From Candidatus Abyssobacteria bacterium SURF_5 (GTDB lineage Bacteria > Abyssobacteria > SURF-5): a stretch of 30,722 nt of DNA. Shown one piece after another: positions 9,355-18,031 of this stretch. The notes under the pieces were generated by a model. That model saw only the letters and a list, made by a program, of their open reading frames with translations, ran no database searches and had not been told where the DNA came from. The stretch spans positions 1-30,722 of the forward strand of contig QZKU01000025.1 in the NCBI GenBank assembly GCA_003598085.1, given 5' to 3'. Each line of letters starts with the position of its first letter. Within the stretch, counting starts at the first letter, position 1. The translations under genes and the position numbers were made by a program.

Positions 9355-9379
9355 GGGCGGGTTTGAACCTTGCCCCCAC
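9355..9379. repeat. REP-like GC box, unit 2
   Basis: The unit starts GGGCGGGTTTGAACC and ends TTGCCCCCAC. It matches unit 1 at the GGTTT core and the GCCCCCAC end. It overlaps the only -35-like sequence of larA (TTGAAC, 9363-9368), so the repeat may have contributed part of that promoter. Confidence 0.4.
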
Positions 9380-9393
9380 TGGCGCTATATAAT
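9363..9393 (+). promoter_or_regulatory. possible larA promoter
   Basis: A perfect -10 hexamer TATAAT lies at 9388-9393. The best -35 candidate is TTGAAC at 9363-9368 with a 19-bp spacer, longer than optimal. Transcription would start near 9400, giving a leader of about 33 nt. The strong -10 and weak -35 suggest activator dependence, which is inference only. Confidence 0.4.
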
Positions 9394-9432
9394 GGCCGAT
9401 GGTATATTTGTCATTCAGAATGGTGGAGTCAC

Positions 9433-10719
9433 ATGAGATTAGATTTGAAGTATGGGCGAAATGAACTCGAGCTGGAGTTACCGGTCGGATTGAAATGCAA
9501 GATATTTCGGACAAAGGACATGCCGATCGTCAAAGAACCCGCCGCTCATATCAGGCAGTCGCTGGACGATCCTATTGGCGCTCCTCCGCTTCGGGAGTTG
9601 GTCAAAGGAAGAAAAGACGCATGCATTGTGGTGTCTGACGCCACCCGGCCCGTGCCCAACCGAGAGGTGCTGCCCCCCCTCATTGATAAGCTGCAAGAGG
9701 CGGGCATGTCGCCGGAGAAGGTCTCTCTTTTAATCGCGACCGGCATCCATCGTGCGCCGACACCCGATGAACTGGTGGAGATACTGGGAGAGGAAATATT
9801 AAGGCGTTATCGAATCATAACCCACGACGCGCGCGAGCGCACTCGGATTCGGCGAATCGGCTACACCTCCAGCGGAACGCCGATTGATATCAACGAGTTC
9901 TATCTTGAAAGCGACCTGAAAATAGTGGTTGGGCTGGTCGAGCCCCATTTCATGGCGGGATATTCCGGCGGCCGGAAATCGATCGCGGTCGGATTGACTT
10001 CTGTTGATGCAATCCGGACGCTTCACGGGCCGGCCATGCTCGAACAGACCGGCGCGCGCAACTGCGAGCTGAAAAGCAACCCCCTGCAGACTGAACTGCT
10101 GGAAATAGCGGCCGCTGCGGGGGCGGATATGTGTGTGAACGTGGTGTTGGATTCGAGCCGCAAGATCGCAGATGTTTTTACCGGCGATCTGGCGCTCTCG
10201 CATCTGAAGGCATGCGATTTTGCGGCCTGTTACTCGACTGAGCCGGGAACCGGATTATACGACATTGTCGTCACAACCGCGGCGGGTTATCCGCTCGATG
10301 CGACATATTATCAAGCGGTTAAAGGGCTGGTGGGCGCACTGGATATTCTGGCGCCAGGCGGCAGTATTATCCTGGCCGCCGAATGTTCTCATGGTCTTGG
10401 CAGTGTTGAATTTCGAGAAGGCCTCGAACTACTGAAGCAGGTGGGAGATCATGATCGATTTATTGAATATATCGCCGAACCCGCCCATTTTCATATAGAC
10501 CAGTGGGAAGTGGAGATGCTGGTAAAGGTACTGAGGAGAGCGAGGATCTATCTTTATTCGGAGGGGCTTTCCGAGGAGGAGATTGATCTCAGCGGAGCGA
10601 CTCAAATCAATTCGGTCGGAACTGGTATGCATCTTGCTCTGGCGGATGCCGGGCAGAAAGCACGCGTGGCAGTAATCCCGGAGGGGCCGTATTTTATTCC
10701 TTTGGCGGCGGGAGGGTAA
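9433..10719 (+). CDS. larA: LarA-type nickel-pincer racemase
   Basis: This 428-residue protein is the size of lactate racemase LarA, whose active site uses a nickel-pincer nucleotide. All known functional residues are present and keep the Lactobacillus plantarum spacing, shifted by two or three positions: Asp69 and Arg72 in SDATRP, His106 in TGIHRAP, His172 in PHFMAGYSGGRK, cofactor-bearing Lys182, and His198 in TLHGP. The ATG at 9433 follows GGTGGAG; the frame opens further upstream but without a ribosome-binding site. The cofactor-making genes larB, larC and larE are not in the window. The LarA superfamily includes racemases and epimerases of other 2-hydroxy acids, so lactate is the default but unproven substrate. 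It is divergent from mdh and upstream of the secretion operon, from which it is separated by a promoter. Confidence 0.9.
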   Translation: MRLDLKYGRNELELELPVGLKCKIFRTKDMPIVKEPAAHIRQSLDDPIGAPPLRELVKGRKDACIVVSDATRPVPNREVLPPLIDKLQEAGMSPEKVSLLIATGIHRAPTPDELVEILGEEILRRYRIITHDARERTRIRRIGYTSSGTPIDINEFYLESDLKIVVGLVEPHFMAGYSGGRKSIAVGLTSVDAIRTLHGPAMLEQTGARNCELKSNPLQTELLEIAAAAGADMCVNVVLDSSRKIADVFTGDLALSHLKACDFAACYSTEPGTGLYDIVVTTAAGYPLDATYYQAVKGLVGALDILAPGGSIILAAECSHGLGSVEFREGLELLKQVGDHDRFIEYIAEPAHFHIDQWEVEMLVKVLRRARIYLYSEGLSEEEIDLSGATQINSVGTGMHLALADAGQKARVAVIPEGPYFIPLAAGG

Positions 10720-10767
10720 AATTAATAGTTGCGCCCGTTTCTTCGGCTTCCGAAGGTGCCGTCTAAA

Positions 10768-10796
10768 TTGACTTTAGCTTTGGCACAGAGTATAAT
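10768..10796 (+). promoter_or_regulatory. sigma-70 promoter of the gsp operon
   Basis: TTGACT (10768-10773) and TATAAT (10791-10796) are separated by exactly 17 bp, 11 of 12 consensus positions. Transcription would start near 10803, followed closely by GGGGGG and the GTG start of gspC at 10825. It is the only strong promoter I see ahead of the gspC-M run. A small hairpin (CTTCGG at 10741-10746 facing CCGAAG at 10750-10755) lies just upstream. Confidence 0.8.
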
Positions 10797-10824
10797 TAAT
10801 CAAACAAAATTCGGGGGGTAGTTT

Positions 10825-11751
10825 GTGCCGATTCGCATACAACATCTGAGAACCATTTTCTGGGCCGTCGATCTGACATTGACGGCTGTCGTCGTATTTT
10901 TTTTGGTAAGAGGAGCCCAATTCTTGTTTGCAGCCCCGATTTCCGAACCGGCTCCGCTTGCCCTTCCACAGTCGAACCAGCCGGAAATGGAATTTTCAAA
11001 AATCAAATCATACGAACAATACGCCGCCCTGCGAAAAAGCAACCTCTTTGGAGCACTGTCCTCTTCAAACGTGAGCGTCAAGAAGGTCGTTGAGGAGCGC
11101 CTGCCGGAAACGACGCTCGAGCTCGAGCTGCTCGGGTGTGTTGCCGCGGCAACCCCGCAATCAAGCTTTGCCATAATCCGGGACAAGAAAGGTCGCGTCG
11201 AGAACACATACGGCGTCGGCGACTCCATCATGAACGATGCCCGGCTTGAGGAAGTGCGTGAAAATGAAGTAGTTATCGCTCGAGCCGGCCGGCGCGAAGT
11301 GCTGGCGATGTCGTTCTCGGACAAAGAGGGGGGGAGGCCGGGACCGAATCTGTTTGGAGCGTCCCGACCGCAATTTCCCTCTGGTCTTGAATCGGCCTCT
11401 TCAGATGTCCCCATCCGGGTAGTGAATGAAAACCTTCGATATGTGAACCGCGCAAAGATGCTGGAGACCATTGGCAGCAACATCGGGCAGCTTGCCGGTC
11501 AGGTGCACACTTCGCCCAATGTGGTGGATAACCAGCCGGCGGGAATGAAGATCGATCAGGTTGGCTCCGACCCGCTTCTCGGTCAATCGGGTCTGCAGCC
11601 GGGCGACATTGTGAAAAGCGTAAATGGGATACGGGTAAACTCAGTCGATGACCTTATGGGTCAGAGCGAGCGGCTTCAGAGCGCGCCCGAGATTCGCGTG
11701 GTTGTCGAGCGTGACGGCCGGCATCGAACGCTTGTGTACAAGATCCGCTGA
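10825..11751 (+). CDS. gspC: type II secretion system protein GspC
   Basis: The 308-residue inner-membrane clamp protein couples the inner-membrane platform to the secretin. A short cytoplasmic N terminus is followed by one membrane helix (about 13-37), a proline-rich linker, an HR domain (about 65-165) whose GCVAAATPQSSFAIIRD and YGVGDSI segments are typical, and a C-terminal PDZ domain (about 235-308) with SGLQPGDIVKSVNGI. The domain order and length fit GspC well. The start is GTG at 10825 with GGGGGG upstream. It is the first gene of the operon and lies 49 bp ahead of gspD, its direct partner through the HR-N0 contact. Confidence 0.93.
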   Translation: MPIRIQHLRTIFWAVDLTLTAVVVFFLVRGAQFLFAAPISEPAPLALPQSNQPEMEFSKIKSYEQYAALRKSNLFGALSSSNVSVKKVVEERLPETTLELELLGCVAAATPQSSFAIIRDKKGRVENTYGVGDSIMNDARLEEVRENEVVIARAGRREVLAMSFSDKEGGRPGPNLFGASRPQFPSGLESASSDVPIRVVNENLRYVNRAKMLETIGSNIGQLAGQVHTSPNVVDNQPAGMKIDQVGSDPLLGQSGLQPGDIVKSVNGIRVNSVDDLMGQSERLQSAPEIRVVVERDGRHRTLVYKIR

Positions 11752-11800
11752 CACATTTTGTTTCAGCCGGACAAGCAGTCTCTAAAGAGGAAACCAACGA

Positions 11801-13903
11801 ATGGGAAAACGCTATCTTGCTGTATTAACAGCGATCGTTGTGGGATATTCCGCCCTTCTTCAAACAGGGACTTTCGCACAACCGCCCCAAGCGCCTCCGT
11901 CGCCCGCCACACGAGAAACGAATAATCAGATCTCCATCAATTTCGATAACGCTTCCATCCTCGAAGTCATCGACGTGATGAGCAGGGTCACAGGCGAGAA
12001 CTTTATCATCGATCCTGCGGTGAAGGGGACGGTAACGGTCATCGCGCCGAAACGAGTGGAAAGAGACGAGGCGTTCGGCGTATTTCTGTCAATCCTCGAA
12101 ATGAACGGATTTTCGCTTGTGCGCATCGGAAACATTTACAAGGTGGTCCCCAGCCGGACCGCCACTCAGAAAAGCATCCCCGTCCACTCGGGTCGAGAGT
12201 CCAGGGACGTATCCGAAGTGGATAAGGTTATCACCCAGCTAATCCCAATAAAGTATTCGGATGCGCAAGCGATCGTGAGCGTGATTACTCCGCTCATTTC
12301 CCGCGACGCCAATATTACTGCTTACCCAAATACGAATACCATTATCATTACGGATACAGCCGCCAACATCAAGCGCCTCATACAGATCATTGAAGAGGTC
12401 GATGTCCCCGGATTCGAGCAGACCATTACGATCCTCCCTCTCATGAATGCCCAGGCGGACGTGCTGACGCAGGAGATATTGCAGGCGCTCGAAGCCGCTC
12501 CCGCCGGCATGGCCGGAGCGCCTGGCGCAGTTACGGCTCCGCGCACGCGCCGGCGGATTCCGGCGCAACAGGTAGTGGCTGCCACCGCCTCGCAAATCAA
12601 GATCATTCCGGACCTGAGAACGAACTCGTTAATAGTTGTCGCCAATGAATTTGACACCGAGCAAGTGCGCTTCCTTGTGCGCGAGCTCGATAAGCCGACG
12701 CCGATCGAGGCGAACAACATTCACGTCTACCGCCTGAAGAATGCCTTGGCCGAAGACGTCGCCGCAGTGCTTACCAATTTGGCCGGGCAAACAGCGCCGG
12801 CCGCACCCGGCGGCGCGCCGGGCGCGACTGCGGTAACCGGAATCCGCACGTTCTACAAGGAAGTCTCCATCGTTGCGGATAAGACGACCAACTCCCTCAT
12901 CATAACCGCTTCACCGCAGGATTACGCCGTGATAGCGGCCGTTATCGATGAACTCGATATTTTGCGCCCTCAGGTGCTTGTGGAGACACTGATTGCGGAG
13001 GTCAGCCTGGATTTCACGCGCGACCTCGGCATCCGATGGCTGGTTGCGAGTCCGGACGACGAACACGTCACGTTCGGAAGCGTTGGAGAGTTGTCCAACG
13101 CCGATTCGCTCGGCGCGAGCATAGCGGGGGCGTTGGCGGGCGACACTCTCGTTCTGCCGACGCAGCCGGCCGGAATCAATATCGGTTATCTGAATATCGA
13201 CGAGGACTTCTTGCGCGCATTTATTGAGGCGAACGCATCCCAGAGCAACAACGATTTTAATGTTCTCTCGGCGCCGCATATCTTGACACTGGACAATCAG
13301 AAAGCAACCATAAACGTTTCCCAGAGCGTTCCTTTTATCACTCAGCGGGTAAGCGACGTAGTCTCGGCCGGCGCATCGGCGGTAAACGAAGCTTTCGAGT
13401 ATCGCGACGTTGGGATCATCCTCGAAATTACGCCGCATATAAGTCCGGATCGCATGGTGCGTCTCGAGATCACGCAGGAAGTGAACGATGCGGTTCTGCA
13501 GGAGGTATCCTCGTCCACCGGAGAAGCGCTGACCGAGTTGAAGAGGGAGGCGAATACCACCGTCCTGGTCAAAGACCGAAACACACTCGTTCTTGGGGGT
13601 CTGATGCAGGACGATGATAGTGTTACGGTCAGCAAAGTTCCTTTCTTAGGAGATATTCCCTTTCTCGGATGGCTGTTCAAGAGCACCAGCGTTCAGCAAA
13701 GAAAGATGAACCTGCTGATCTTCATTACGCCCAGCATCGTAACCAGCGTTGCCGAGGCCGCCGAGCTCACGCTCGAGAGAAGGATGCAGGCGACCGACCT
13801 GTTGCAGGAGAAGCTTGAAGCCTGTCCGACGTTCCAGGACGGCGCCACGCTGGGCGAAAGTGCAATCTTTACCGGTCCCCTCGAGGAGTCGGGGCCGAAA
13901 TGA
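11801..13903 (+). CDS. gspD: type II secretion outer-membrane secretin GspD
   Basis: The 700-residue protein forms the outer-membrane channel of type II secretion. A signal peptide (about 1-26, ending TFAQ) is followed by the N0 domain (about 45-120, SINFDNASILEVIDVMSR), then the N1-N3 ring-forming repeats, each with the RLIQIIEEVD-type signature, then the secretin barrel domain (about 400-660). The barrel carries VPF at 510-512 and the TTVLVKDRNTLVLGGLM signature starting at 586. Two Ala/Gly/Pro-rich insertions (about 228-250 and 328-345) interrupt N-domain loops. The C terminus is short, without an obvious pilotin-binding S domain. The ATG follows AAAGAGGA. The call is secure. Confidence 0.96.
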   Translation: MGKRYLAVLTAIVVGYSALLQTGTFAQPPQAPPSPATRETNNQISINFDNASILEVIDVMSRVTGENFIIDPAVKGTVTVIAPKRVERDEAFGVFLSILEMNGFSLVRIGNIYKVVPSRTATQKSIPVHSGRESRDVSEVDKVITQLIPIKYSDAQAIVSVITPLISRDANITAYPNTNTIIITDTAANIKRLIQIIEEVDVPGFEQTITILPLMNAQADVLTQEILQALEAAPAGMAGAPGAVTAPRTRRRIPAQQVVAATASQIKIIPDLRTNSLIVVANEFDTEQVRFLVRELDKPTPIEANNIHVYRLKNALAEDVAAVLTNLAGQTAPAAPGGAPGATAVTGIRTFYKEVSIVADKTTNSLIITASPQDYAVIAAVIDELDILRPQVLVETLIAEVSLDFTRDLGIRWLVASPDDEHVTFGSVGELSNADSLGASIAGALAGDTLVLPTQPAGINIGYLNIDEDFLRAFIEANASQSNNDFNVLSAPHILTLDNQKATINVSQSVPFITQRVSDVVSAGASAVNEAFEYRDVGIILEITPHISPDRMVRLEITQEVNDAVLQEVSSSTGEALTELKREANTTVLVKDRNTLVLGGLMQDDDSVTVSKVPFLGDIPFLGWLFKSTSVQQRKMNLLIFITPSIVTSVAEAAELTLERRMQATDLLQEKLEACPTFQDGATLGESAIFTGPLEESGPK

Positions 13904-13919
13904 CAACCGCAGCATCCAA

Positions 13920-13947
13920 GCCCTGCGCATCGATGGATATGCAGGGC
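13920..13947 (+). other. hairpin in the gspD-gspE gap
   Basis: The 7-bp stem GCCCTGC (13920-13926) faces GCAGGGC (13941-13947) with a 14-nt loop, located 17 nt after the gspD stop. A second short stem, CAAGA facing TCTTG, follows. No U tract comes after either. This 104-bp gap is the largest inside the gspC-M run, so the hairpin could tune expression between the secretin and the inner-membrane machinery. Confidence 0.3.
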
Positions 13948-14007
13948 GCAAGAACCTGTCTTGAAACGCGCCCATATGTTGGCGCCTTCGCGTGAGGCTG
14001 ATTTAAG

Positions 14008-15726
14008 ATGACTACCACTGCCGCTACAAAAACCATCGGACGTTTTCTCGTTCAGAACGGAGCCCTTTCCCGTGACCAGCTTGCCGAGGTCGCGCAACTG
14101 CAGGAGGAAAAGAATATTCCTCTTTATGATGCCGTCCTCGAAAAGGGATACCTGTCAGAGGAAGAGTATCTGCAGGCTGTCGGGGAACTGCTTGATATCC
14201 CTTACCGCAGCAAGATCGACGTGCAGGTCAATCCGAACATTCTCTCGAAGGTACCACTCTCTTTCATAAAGGAGAACAAGGTGGTGCCGATCTGTGAAGA
14301 GAACGGGGAATGTCTGGTGGCGGTGCACGACCCGTTCAATTCCGCTCCGGTGGACGACCTGAAGCTCTTGCTCGGGATGCGGACCACGATGATGATCTGC
14401 CCTTCCCTTGAAATCGAGCGGATCATCAATCATTATTTCGATTTGCAGAACCATTCGGCGGCTCAGGTGATCATGGATATTGAAGAAGAGGAAATGGGGC
14501 TTCTGACCGCCGAGCCGTTCGAGGAGCGGCGCGACCTGCTCGATCTGGCAAATGAAGCGCCGATCATAAAACTGGTGAACGTTATCATTTCGCAGGCGTC
14601 CAAAGAACGGGCGAGCGACATCCATATCGAGCCGTACGAGAAGGACCTGCGCGTTCGCTACAGGATTGACGGTGTCCTGTACCCGATCCTCAGCCCTCCT
14701 CGCTCCTATCACGCCGCCATTGTTTCGCGCATCAAGATCATGGCCAATCTGAATATTGCCGAGCGGCGTCTTCCGCAGGATGGCCGCATCAAGATACGGC
14801 TGAGCGGGCGCGAGATGGACATTCGCGTCTCGATTGTGCCGACCGCTTACGGCGAGCGCGTGGTGATGCGTTTGCTGGATAAGGGAACGTACCTGCTCAC
14901 CCTCGAGGAGCTGGGGTACAGCACGGAGGATCTGAGCCAGTACGCGCGGCTGCTCGAATGTTCGCACGGCATCATCCTGACGACCGGTCCCACCGGCAGC
15001 GGCAAGACGACGACGCAATATGCGGCCTTGAATCGGCTGAACTCAATGGAAAAAAACATCATTACCGTCGAAGACCCGATCGAATACATGATGGAAGGCA
15101 TCGCACAGATACAGGTCAAGCCGAAAATCGACCTGACCTTCGCGAACGGGCTGCGCTCGATCCTGCGGCAGGATCCGGACATCATTCTGGTGGGCGAGAT
15201 TCGGGATGTGGAAACGGCCGAGATGGCCATCCAGGCCTCGCTTACGGGCCATCTCGTTTTCAGCACATTGCATACCAACGATGCCGCGGGCGCAATCACG
15301 CGCTTGCTGAACATGGGAATCGAGCCGTTCCTCGTTTCCTCTTCGGTCATTGCGGTGCTCGCGCAGCGCCTGGTGCGCACGATTTGCCCGAGCTGTAAGA
15401 CGCCCTATCAGCCGGACGATCTGGAACTGGAGAACATCGGAATCAAGAGGGAGCGCCTTCACGACGGATTCTTGTGGCGCGGCGGCGGATGCGCCAACTG
15501 CGTGGGCAGAGGCTATCGCGGGCGCACCGGCATCTTCGAATTGCTTCTGGTGCGCGAGAACATCCAGAGCCTCATTCTCGAGAACGTGGACTCGAATACG
15601 ATCAAGCGACAGGCGATCCTCAAGAATGCGATGACCACTCTTCGCGAGGACGGGGCGCGAAAGGCGATCGCGGGCATCACCACTATTGAGGAAGTCCTTC
15701 GAATCACCCGGGAAGACATTGTATAA
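14008..15726 (+). CDS. gspE: type II secretion ATPase GspE (first of three paralogues)
   Basis: The 572-residue cytoplasmic hexameric ATPase powers pseudopilus assembly. An N-terminal T2SSE/MshEN-like domain (about 1-150) is followed by the N2 and catalytic domains. Walker A is GPTGSGKT with Lys333, the Asp box includes ASDIHIEP, Walker B is DIILVGEIRD and the His box is STLHTND. The zinc-binding tetracysteine is intact (Cys460, Cys463, Cys495, Cys498). The N-terminal motifs are too degenerate to predict c-di-GMP binding. Its position between gspD and gspF marks it as the cognate ATPase of this secretion system. The ATG at 14008 has only a modest ribosome-binding site (TGAGG). Confidence 0.95.
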   Translation: MTTTAATKTIGRFLVQNGALSRDQLAEVAQLQEEKNIPLYDAVLEKGYLSEEEYLQAVGELLDIPYRSKIDVQVNPNILSKVPLSFIKENKVVPICEENGECLVAVHDPFNSAPVDDLKLLLGMRTTMMICPSLEIERIINHYFDLQNHSAAQVIMDIEEEEMGLLTAEPFEERRDLLDLANEAPIIKLVNVIISQASKERASDIHIEPYEKDLRVRYRIDGVLYPILSPPRSYHAAIVSRIKIMANLNIAERRLPQDGRIKIRLSGREMDIRVSIVPTAYGERVVMRLLDKGTYLLTLEELGYSTEDLSQYARLLECSHGIILTTGPTGSGKTTTQYAALNRLNSMEKNIITVEDPIEYMMEGIAQIQVKPKIDLTFANGLRSILRQDPDIILVGEIRDVETAEMAIQASLTGHLVFSTLHTNDAAGAITRLLNMGIEPFLVSSSVIAVLAQRLVRTICPSCKTPYQPDDLELENIGIKRERLHDGFLWRGGGCANCVGRGYRGRTGIFELLLVRENIQSLILENVDSNTIKRQAILKNAMTTLREDGARKAIAGITTIEEVLRITREDIV

Positions 15727-15753
15727 CGCTGCCATCTGCAAGAACAAGAGACT

Positions 15754-16977
15754 ATGCCGGTTTTTGAATACGTAGCCATCACCGCCCAGAGCAAGAAGGT
15801 AAAGGGCGTGCTTGACGCCGAGACGGCGCAGGCGGCCCGCGCAAAACTTCGCGAGATGGAACTGCTGCCGGTGGAGATCGGCGAAACTGCGTCGCAAACG
15901 GCGAAGCCGGCGCGCGAAATCAACCTGGGCGAATTCTTCACCCGTGTGAAAGCACCTGATATCGCTTTGATGACCCGGCAATTGGCCGTACTACTGCAGG
16001 CGGGAATGCCCTTGGTCGACGCGCTCAACGCCGTGCTCGACCAGGTGGATAATAAGGCGCTGAAGAAGATAGTTTACCAGATAAAGGAGACCATCAGCGA
16101 AGGCGCCGCCTTGTCGGCCGCTCTGGGCCAGCACCGGCGTTACTTTCCGCAGTTGTACGTGAACATGGTAAAAGCCGGCGAATCGTCGGGCGCGCTCGAA
16201 GTGGTCCTTTTCCGGCTGGCCGAATACATGGAGAAGCAACTGACGCTCCGCCGCAAAATCATATCGGCCATGCTGTATCCCGCGCTGATGACAGTGGTCG
16301 GATTTGGCGTCCTGTTCTTTCTGCTGACGTACATCATTCCCACAATCACCAAGATCTTTTTCCAGATCAACCGCGCGCTTCCGACGCCGACGGTCATCCT
16401 CATTAACATCTCCGCCTTCATGCGCTCGTACTGGTTGGTCATGGTCGTGCTGGCGGCGGTGGCGGTCATTGTGCTCAACCGCTACCTGAAAACCGAGACG
16501 GGGGGAACGGCGTGGGATAAGCTGAAGCTCGCGCTTCCCATTTTCGGCAAACTGAACCGCAAGCTGGCAGTCGCCCGGTTTGCGCGCACGCTGGGAACGC
16601 TTACCCAGAGCGGCGTGAATCTGATCGATTCCATGGAGATAGTGAAAAGCATCGTTAACAATCGAATCATCGCGAAAGCGATCGGGCAAGCGCAGGAAAA
16701 TGTTCGCAAGGGGGAGGACCTTGCGGCCTCACTGCGCAGAAGCGCCGTCTTTCCGCCGGTCGTCATCCACATGGTTGCGCTCGGCGAGCGGAGCGGCCAG
16801 CTCGAGGAGATGCTGATGAAAGTGGCCGATACGTACGACGACGAAGTCGATACCACGCTGTTGGGACTGGTTTCGCTTCTCGAGCCGCTGATGATTGTAA
16901 TTATGGCAACCATTGTCGGTTTTATCGTTCTGGCTATCCTGCTGCCGATATTCGATATTAATCAGATCGTCCATTAA
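15754..16977 (+). CDS. gspF: type II secretion platform protein GspF
   Basis: The 407-residue polytopic inner-membrane protein contacts GspE and GspL. An N-terminal beta segment (MPVFEYVAITAQSKKVKGVL) leads into two T2SSF helical domains (about 68-190 and 268-395), each with the KAGESSGALEVVL or ALGERSGQLEEML signature. Membrane helices lie at about 170-192, 222-242 and 370-397. Length and layout are standard for GspF/PilC. It lies 27 nt after gspE and is the only platform protein in the window, although three ATPases are encoded nearby. Confidence 0.95.
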   Translation: MPVFEYVAITAQSKKVKGVLDAETAQAARAKLREMELLPVEIGETASQTAKPAREINLGEFFTRVKAPDIALMTRQLAVLLQAGMPLVDALNAVLDQVDNKALKKIVYQIKETISEGAALSAALGQHRRYFPQLYVNMVKAGESSGALEVVLFRLAEYMEKQLTLRRKIISAMLYPALMTVVGFGVLFFLLTYIIPTITKIFFQINRALPTPTVILINISAFMRSYWLVMVVLAAVAVIVLNRYLKTETGGTAWDKLKLALPIFGKLNRKLAVARFARTLGTLTQSGVNLIDSMEIVKSIVNNRIIAKAIGQAQENVRKGEDLAASLRRSAVFPPVVIHMVALGERSGQLEEMLMKVADTYDDEVDTTLLGLVSLLEPLMIVIMATIVGFIVLAILLPIFDINQIVH

Positions 16978-16989
16978 GGAGAGGATTCA

Positions 16990-17442
16990 ATGGATACGAA
17001 AAGGAAAAAGCGGGGGGACCGCGGCTTCACCCTGATCGAGTTGATGGTCGTGATCGTTATTATCGGCATCCTCGCCGCCTATATTGCGCCAAAGCTCATT
17101 AACAGAACAGAGGATGCGAAGATAACCGCCGCAAAAGCGCAAATCAGAAGTTTTGAGACGGGGCTGAAACTGTTTCGGTTGGACTGTGGATTTTATCCGT
17201 CGACCGAGCAAGGTCTGCAGGCGCTGGTAAGCCAGCCCTCGACCGGCCGAATTCCAGAGCGGTATAAACAGGGAGGATACCTGGAGACGTCGGCAATACC
17301 GAATGATCCGTGGGGAAATGAATACATCTATGAGTCGCCCGGCCAGCACGGTTTCGACTATGAGATCCGTTCCCTCGGAGCCGACGGCGTGGATGGCGGC
17401 GAAAACGAGAGCCGCGATATCGAGAGCTGGAACATTGAATAA
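16990..17442 (+). CDS. gspG: major pseudopilin GspG
   Basis: The 150-residue precursor has a 12-residue positively charged leader and a prepilin peptidase site G/FTLIE, giving a mature protein starting at Phe13 with Glu17 as the conserved fifth residue. A 20-residue hydrophobic helix follows. GspG-specific features are DCGFYPSTEQGLQAL (65-79), NDPWGNEY (105-112) and the C-terminal calcium-binding loop LGADGVDGGENESRD (129-143). The GspG family usually has a non-Cys residue where Cys66 lies. It is 12 nt after gspF with an AGGAGAG ribosome-binding site. The processing peptidase (GspO/PilD) is not in the window. Confidence 0.96.
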   Translation: MDTKRKKRGDRGFTLIELMVVIVIIGILAAYIAPKLINRTEDAKITAAKAQIRSFETGLKLFRLDCGFYPSTEQGLQALVSQPSTGRIPERYKQGGYLETSAIPNDPWGNEYIYESPGQHGFDYEIRSLGADGVDGGENESRDIESWNIE

Positions 17443-18031
17443 CCGCGCGGGGAAAAAGGGATTCACCCTCATCGAGCTGGTGGTGGTCATCGCCATTATC
17501 AGCATCATGGCGGTTATTGTTCTGCCGAGGCTGGACCCCTTTGTTCCGAGCCGCCGCCTGAAAGGCGCGGCGCGGACGCTCTCAGGCACAATAACCCTCG
17601 CGTACGGCGAGTCGGTTGCAAAGAATAAAAGGTACCGACTCTACCTCGATCCCATGGAGGAAACATACTGGGTTGTGCAAGTAAAAGAGACGGAGAAAGA
17701 GGATTCGGGTGGCGCGATCGGGCTGACTCTCGGGACTCAGTTCGAACTGCTGCACTACGAGGAATCGGGGACGGAGGATGAAGTTGCCGCCCCTTCCGAG
17801 CCGCTGTTCGCCCCCCAGAAATTGCCGCAGGGCGTTCATTTCTCCTCGATGAGCGTTGGAGACGATACAGCCCTTGCCTCCTCAAAACCGCGTTATATAG
17901 AGTTTACTCCATTGGGCGTCGCGAGTCCCGCGACGGTGACGCTGGTAAATGAGGACGGCGACACGCTCTCTGTGCAGTACGACGGCATAACGGGCATGCC
18001 CACCCTTGTCGCCTCGACCGACGAAATCTGA
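17435..18031 (+). CDS. gspH: minor pseudopilin GspH
   Basis: The start is assigned to TTG at 17435, overlapping the end of gspG by 8 bp. This gives a 9-residue leader (MNNRAGKKG) directly before the cleavage site and FTLIE, like the leaders of gspI and gspJ. GAGAG lies eight bases upstream. The frame is open further upstream to 17303, but that region overlaps gspG heavily. The 198-residue product has the pseudopilin helix (10-30) followed by a beta-rich globular domain with an acidic loop (about 90-125). GspH is one of the minor pseudopilins near the pseudopilus tip. Confidence 0.88.
   Translation: MNNRAGKKGFTLIELVVVIAIISIMAVIVLPRLDPFVPSRRLKGAARTLSGTITLAYGESVAKNKRYRLYLDPMEETYWVVQVKETEKEDSGGAIGLTLGTQFELLHYEESGTEDEVAAPSEPLFAPQKLPQGVHFSSMSVGDDTALASSKPRYIEFTPLGVASPATVTLVNEDGDTLSVQYDGITGMPTLVASTDEI

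Larger units (their letters stand above)
8895..9432. other. divergent mdh/larA intergenic region, no gene seen
   Basis: These 538 bp hold no convincing gene. The open frames here use TTG starts without ribosome-binding sites and give protein sequences with no recognisable features. Visible elements are a 6-bp inverted repeat TGGCAA (8918-8923) facing TTGCCA (8929-8934) in the mdh leader, two REP-like GC boxes (9285-9311 and 9355-9379), and a TATAAT at 9388-9393 upstream of larA. The 9000-9160 stretch shows nothing I can interpret. Confidence 0.6.

Noticed and set aside
9164-9436. 90-codon plus-strand frame before larA
   Set aside because: TTG start with no ribosome-binding site; it covers the repeat boxes and the larA promoter and shows no protein-like pattern.
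10741-10755. CTTCGG/CCGAAG hairpin as a larA terminator
   Set aside because: Only a 6-bp stem with no following T tract on either strand.
14155-15981. Two long minus-strand frames (287 and 312 codons)
   Set aside because: Antisense to gspE and gspF; no domain pattern.
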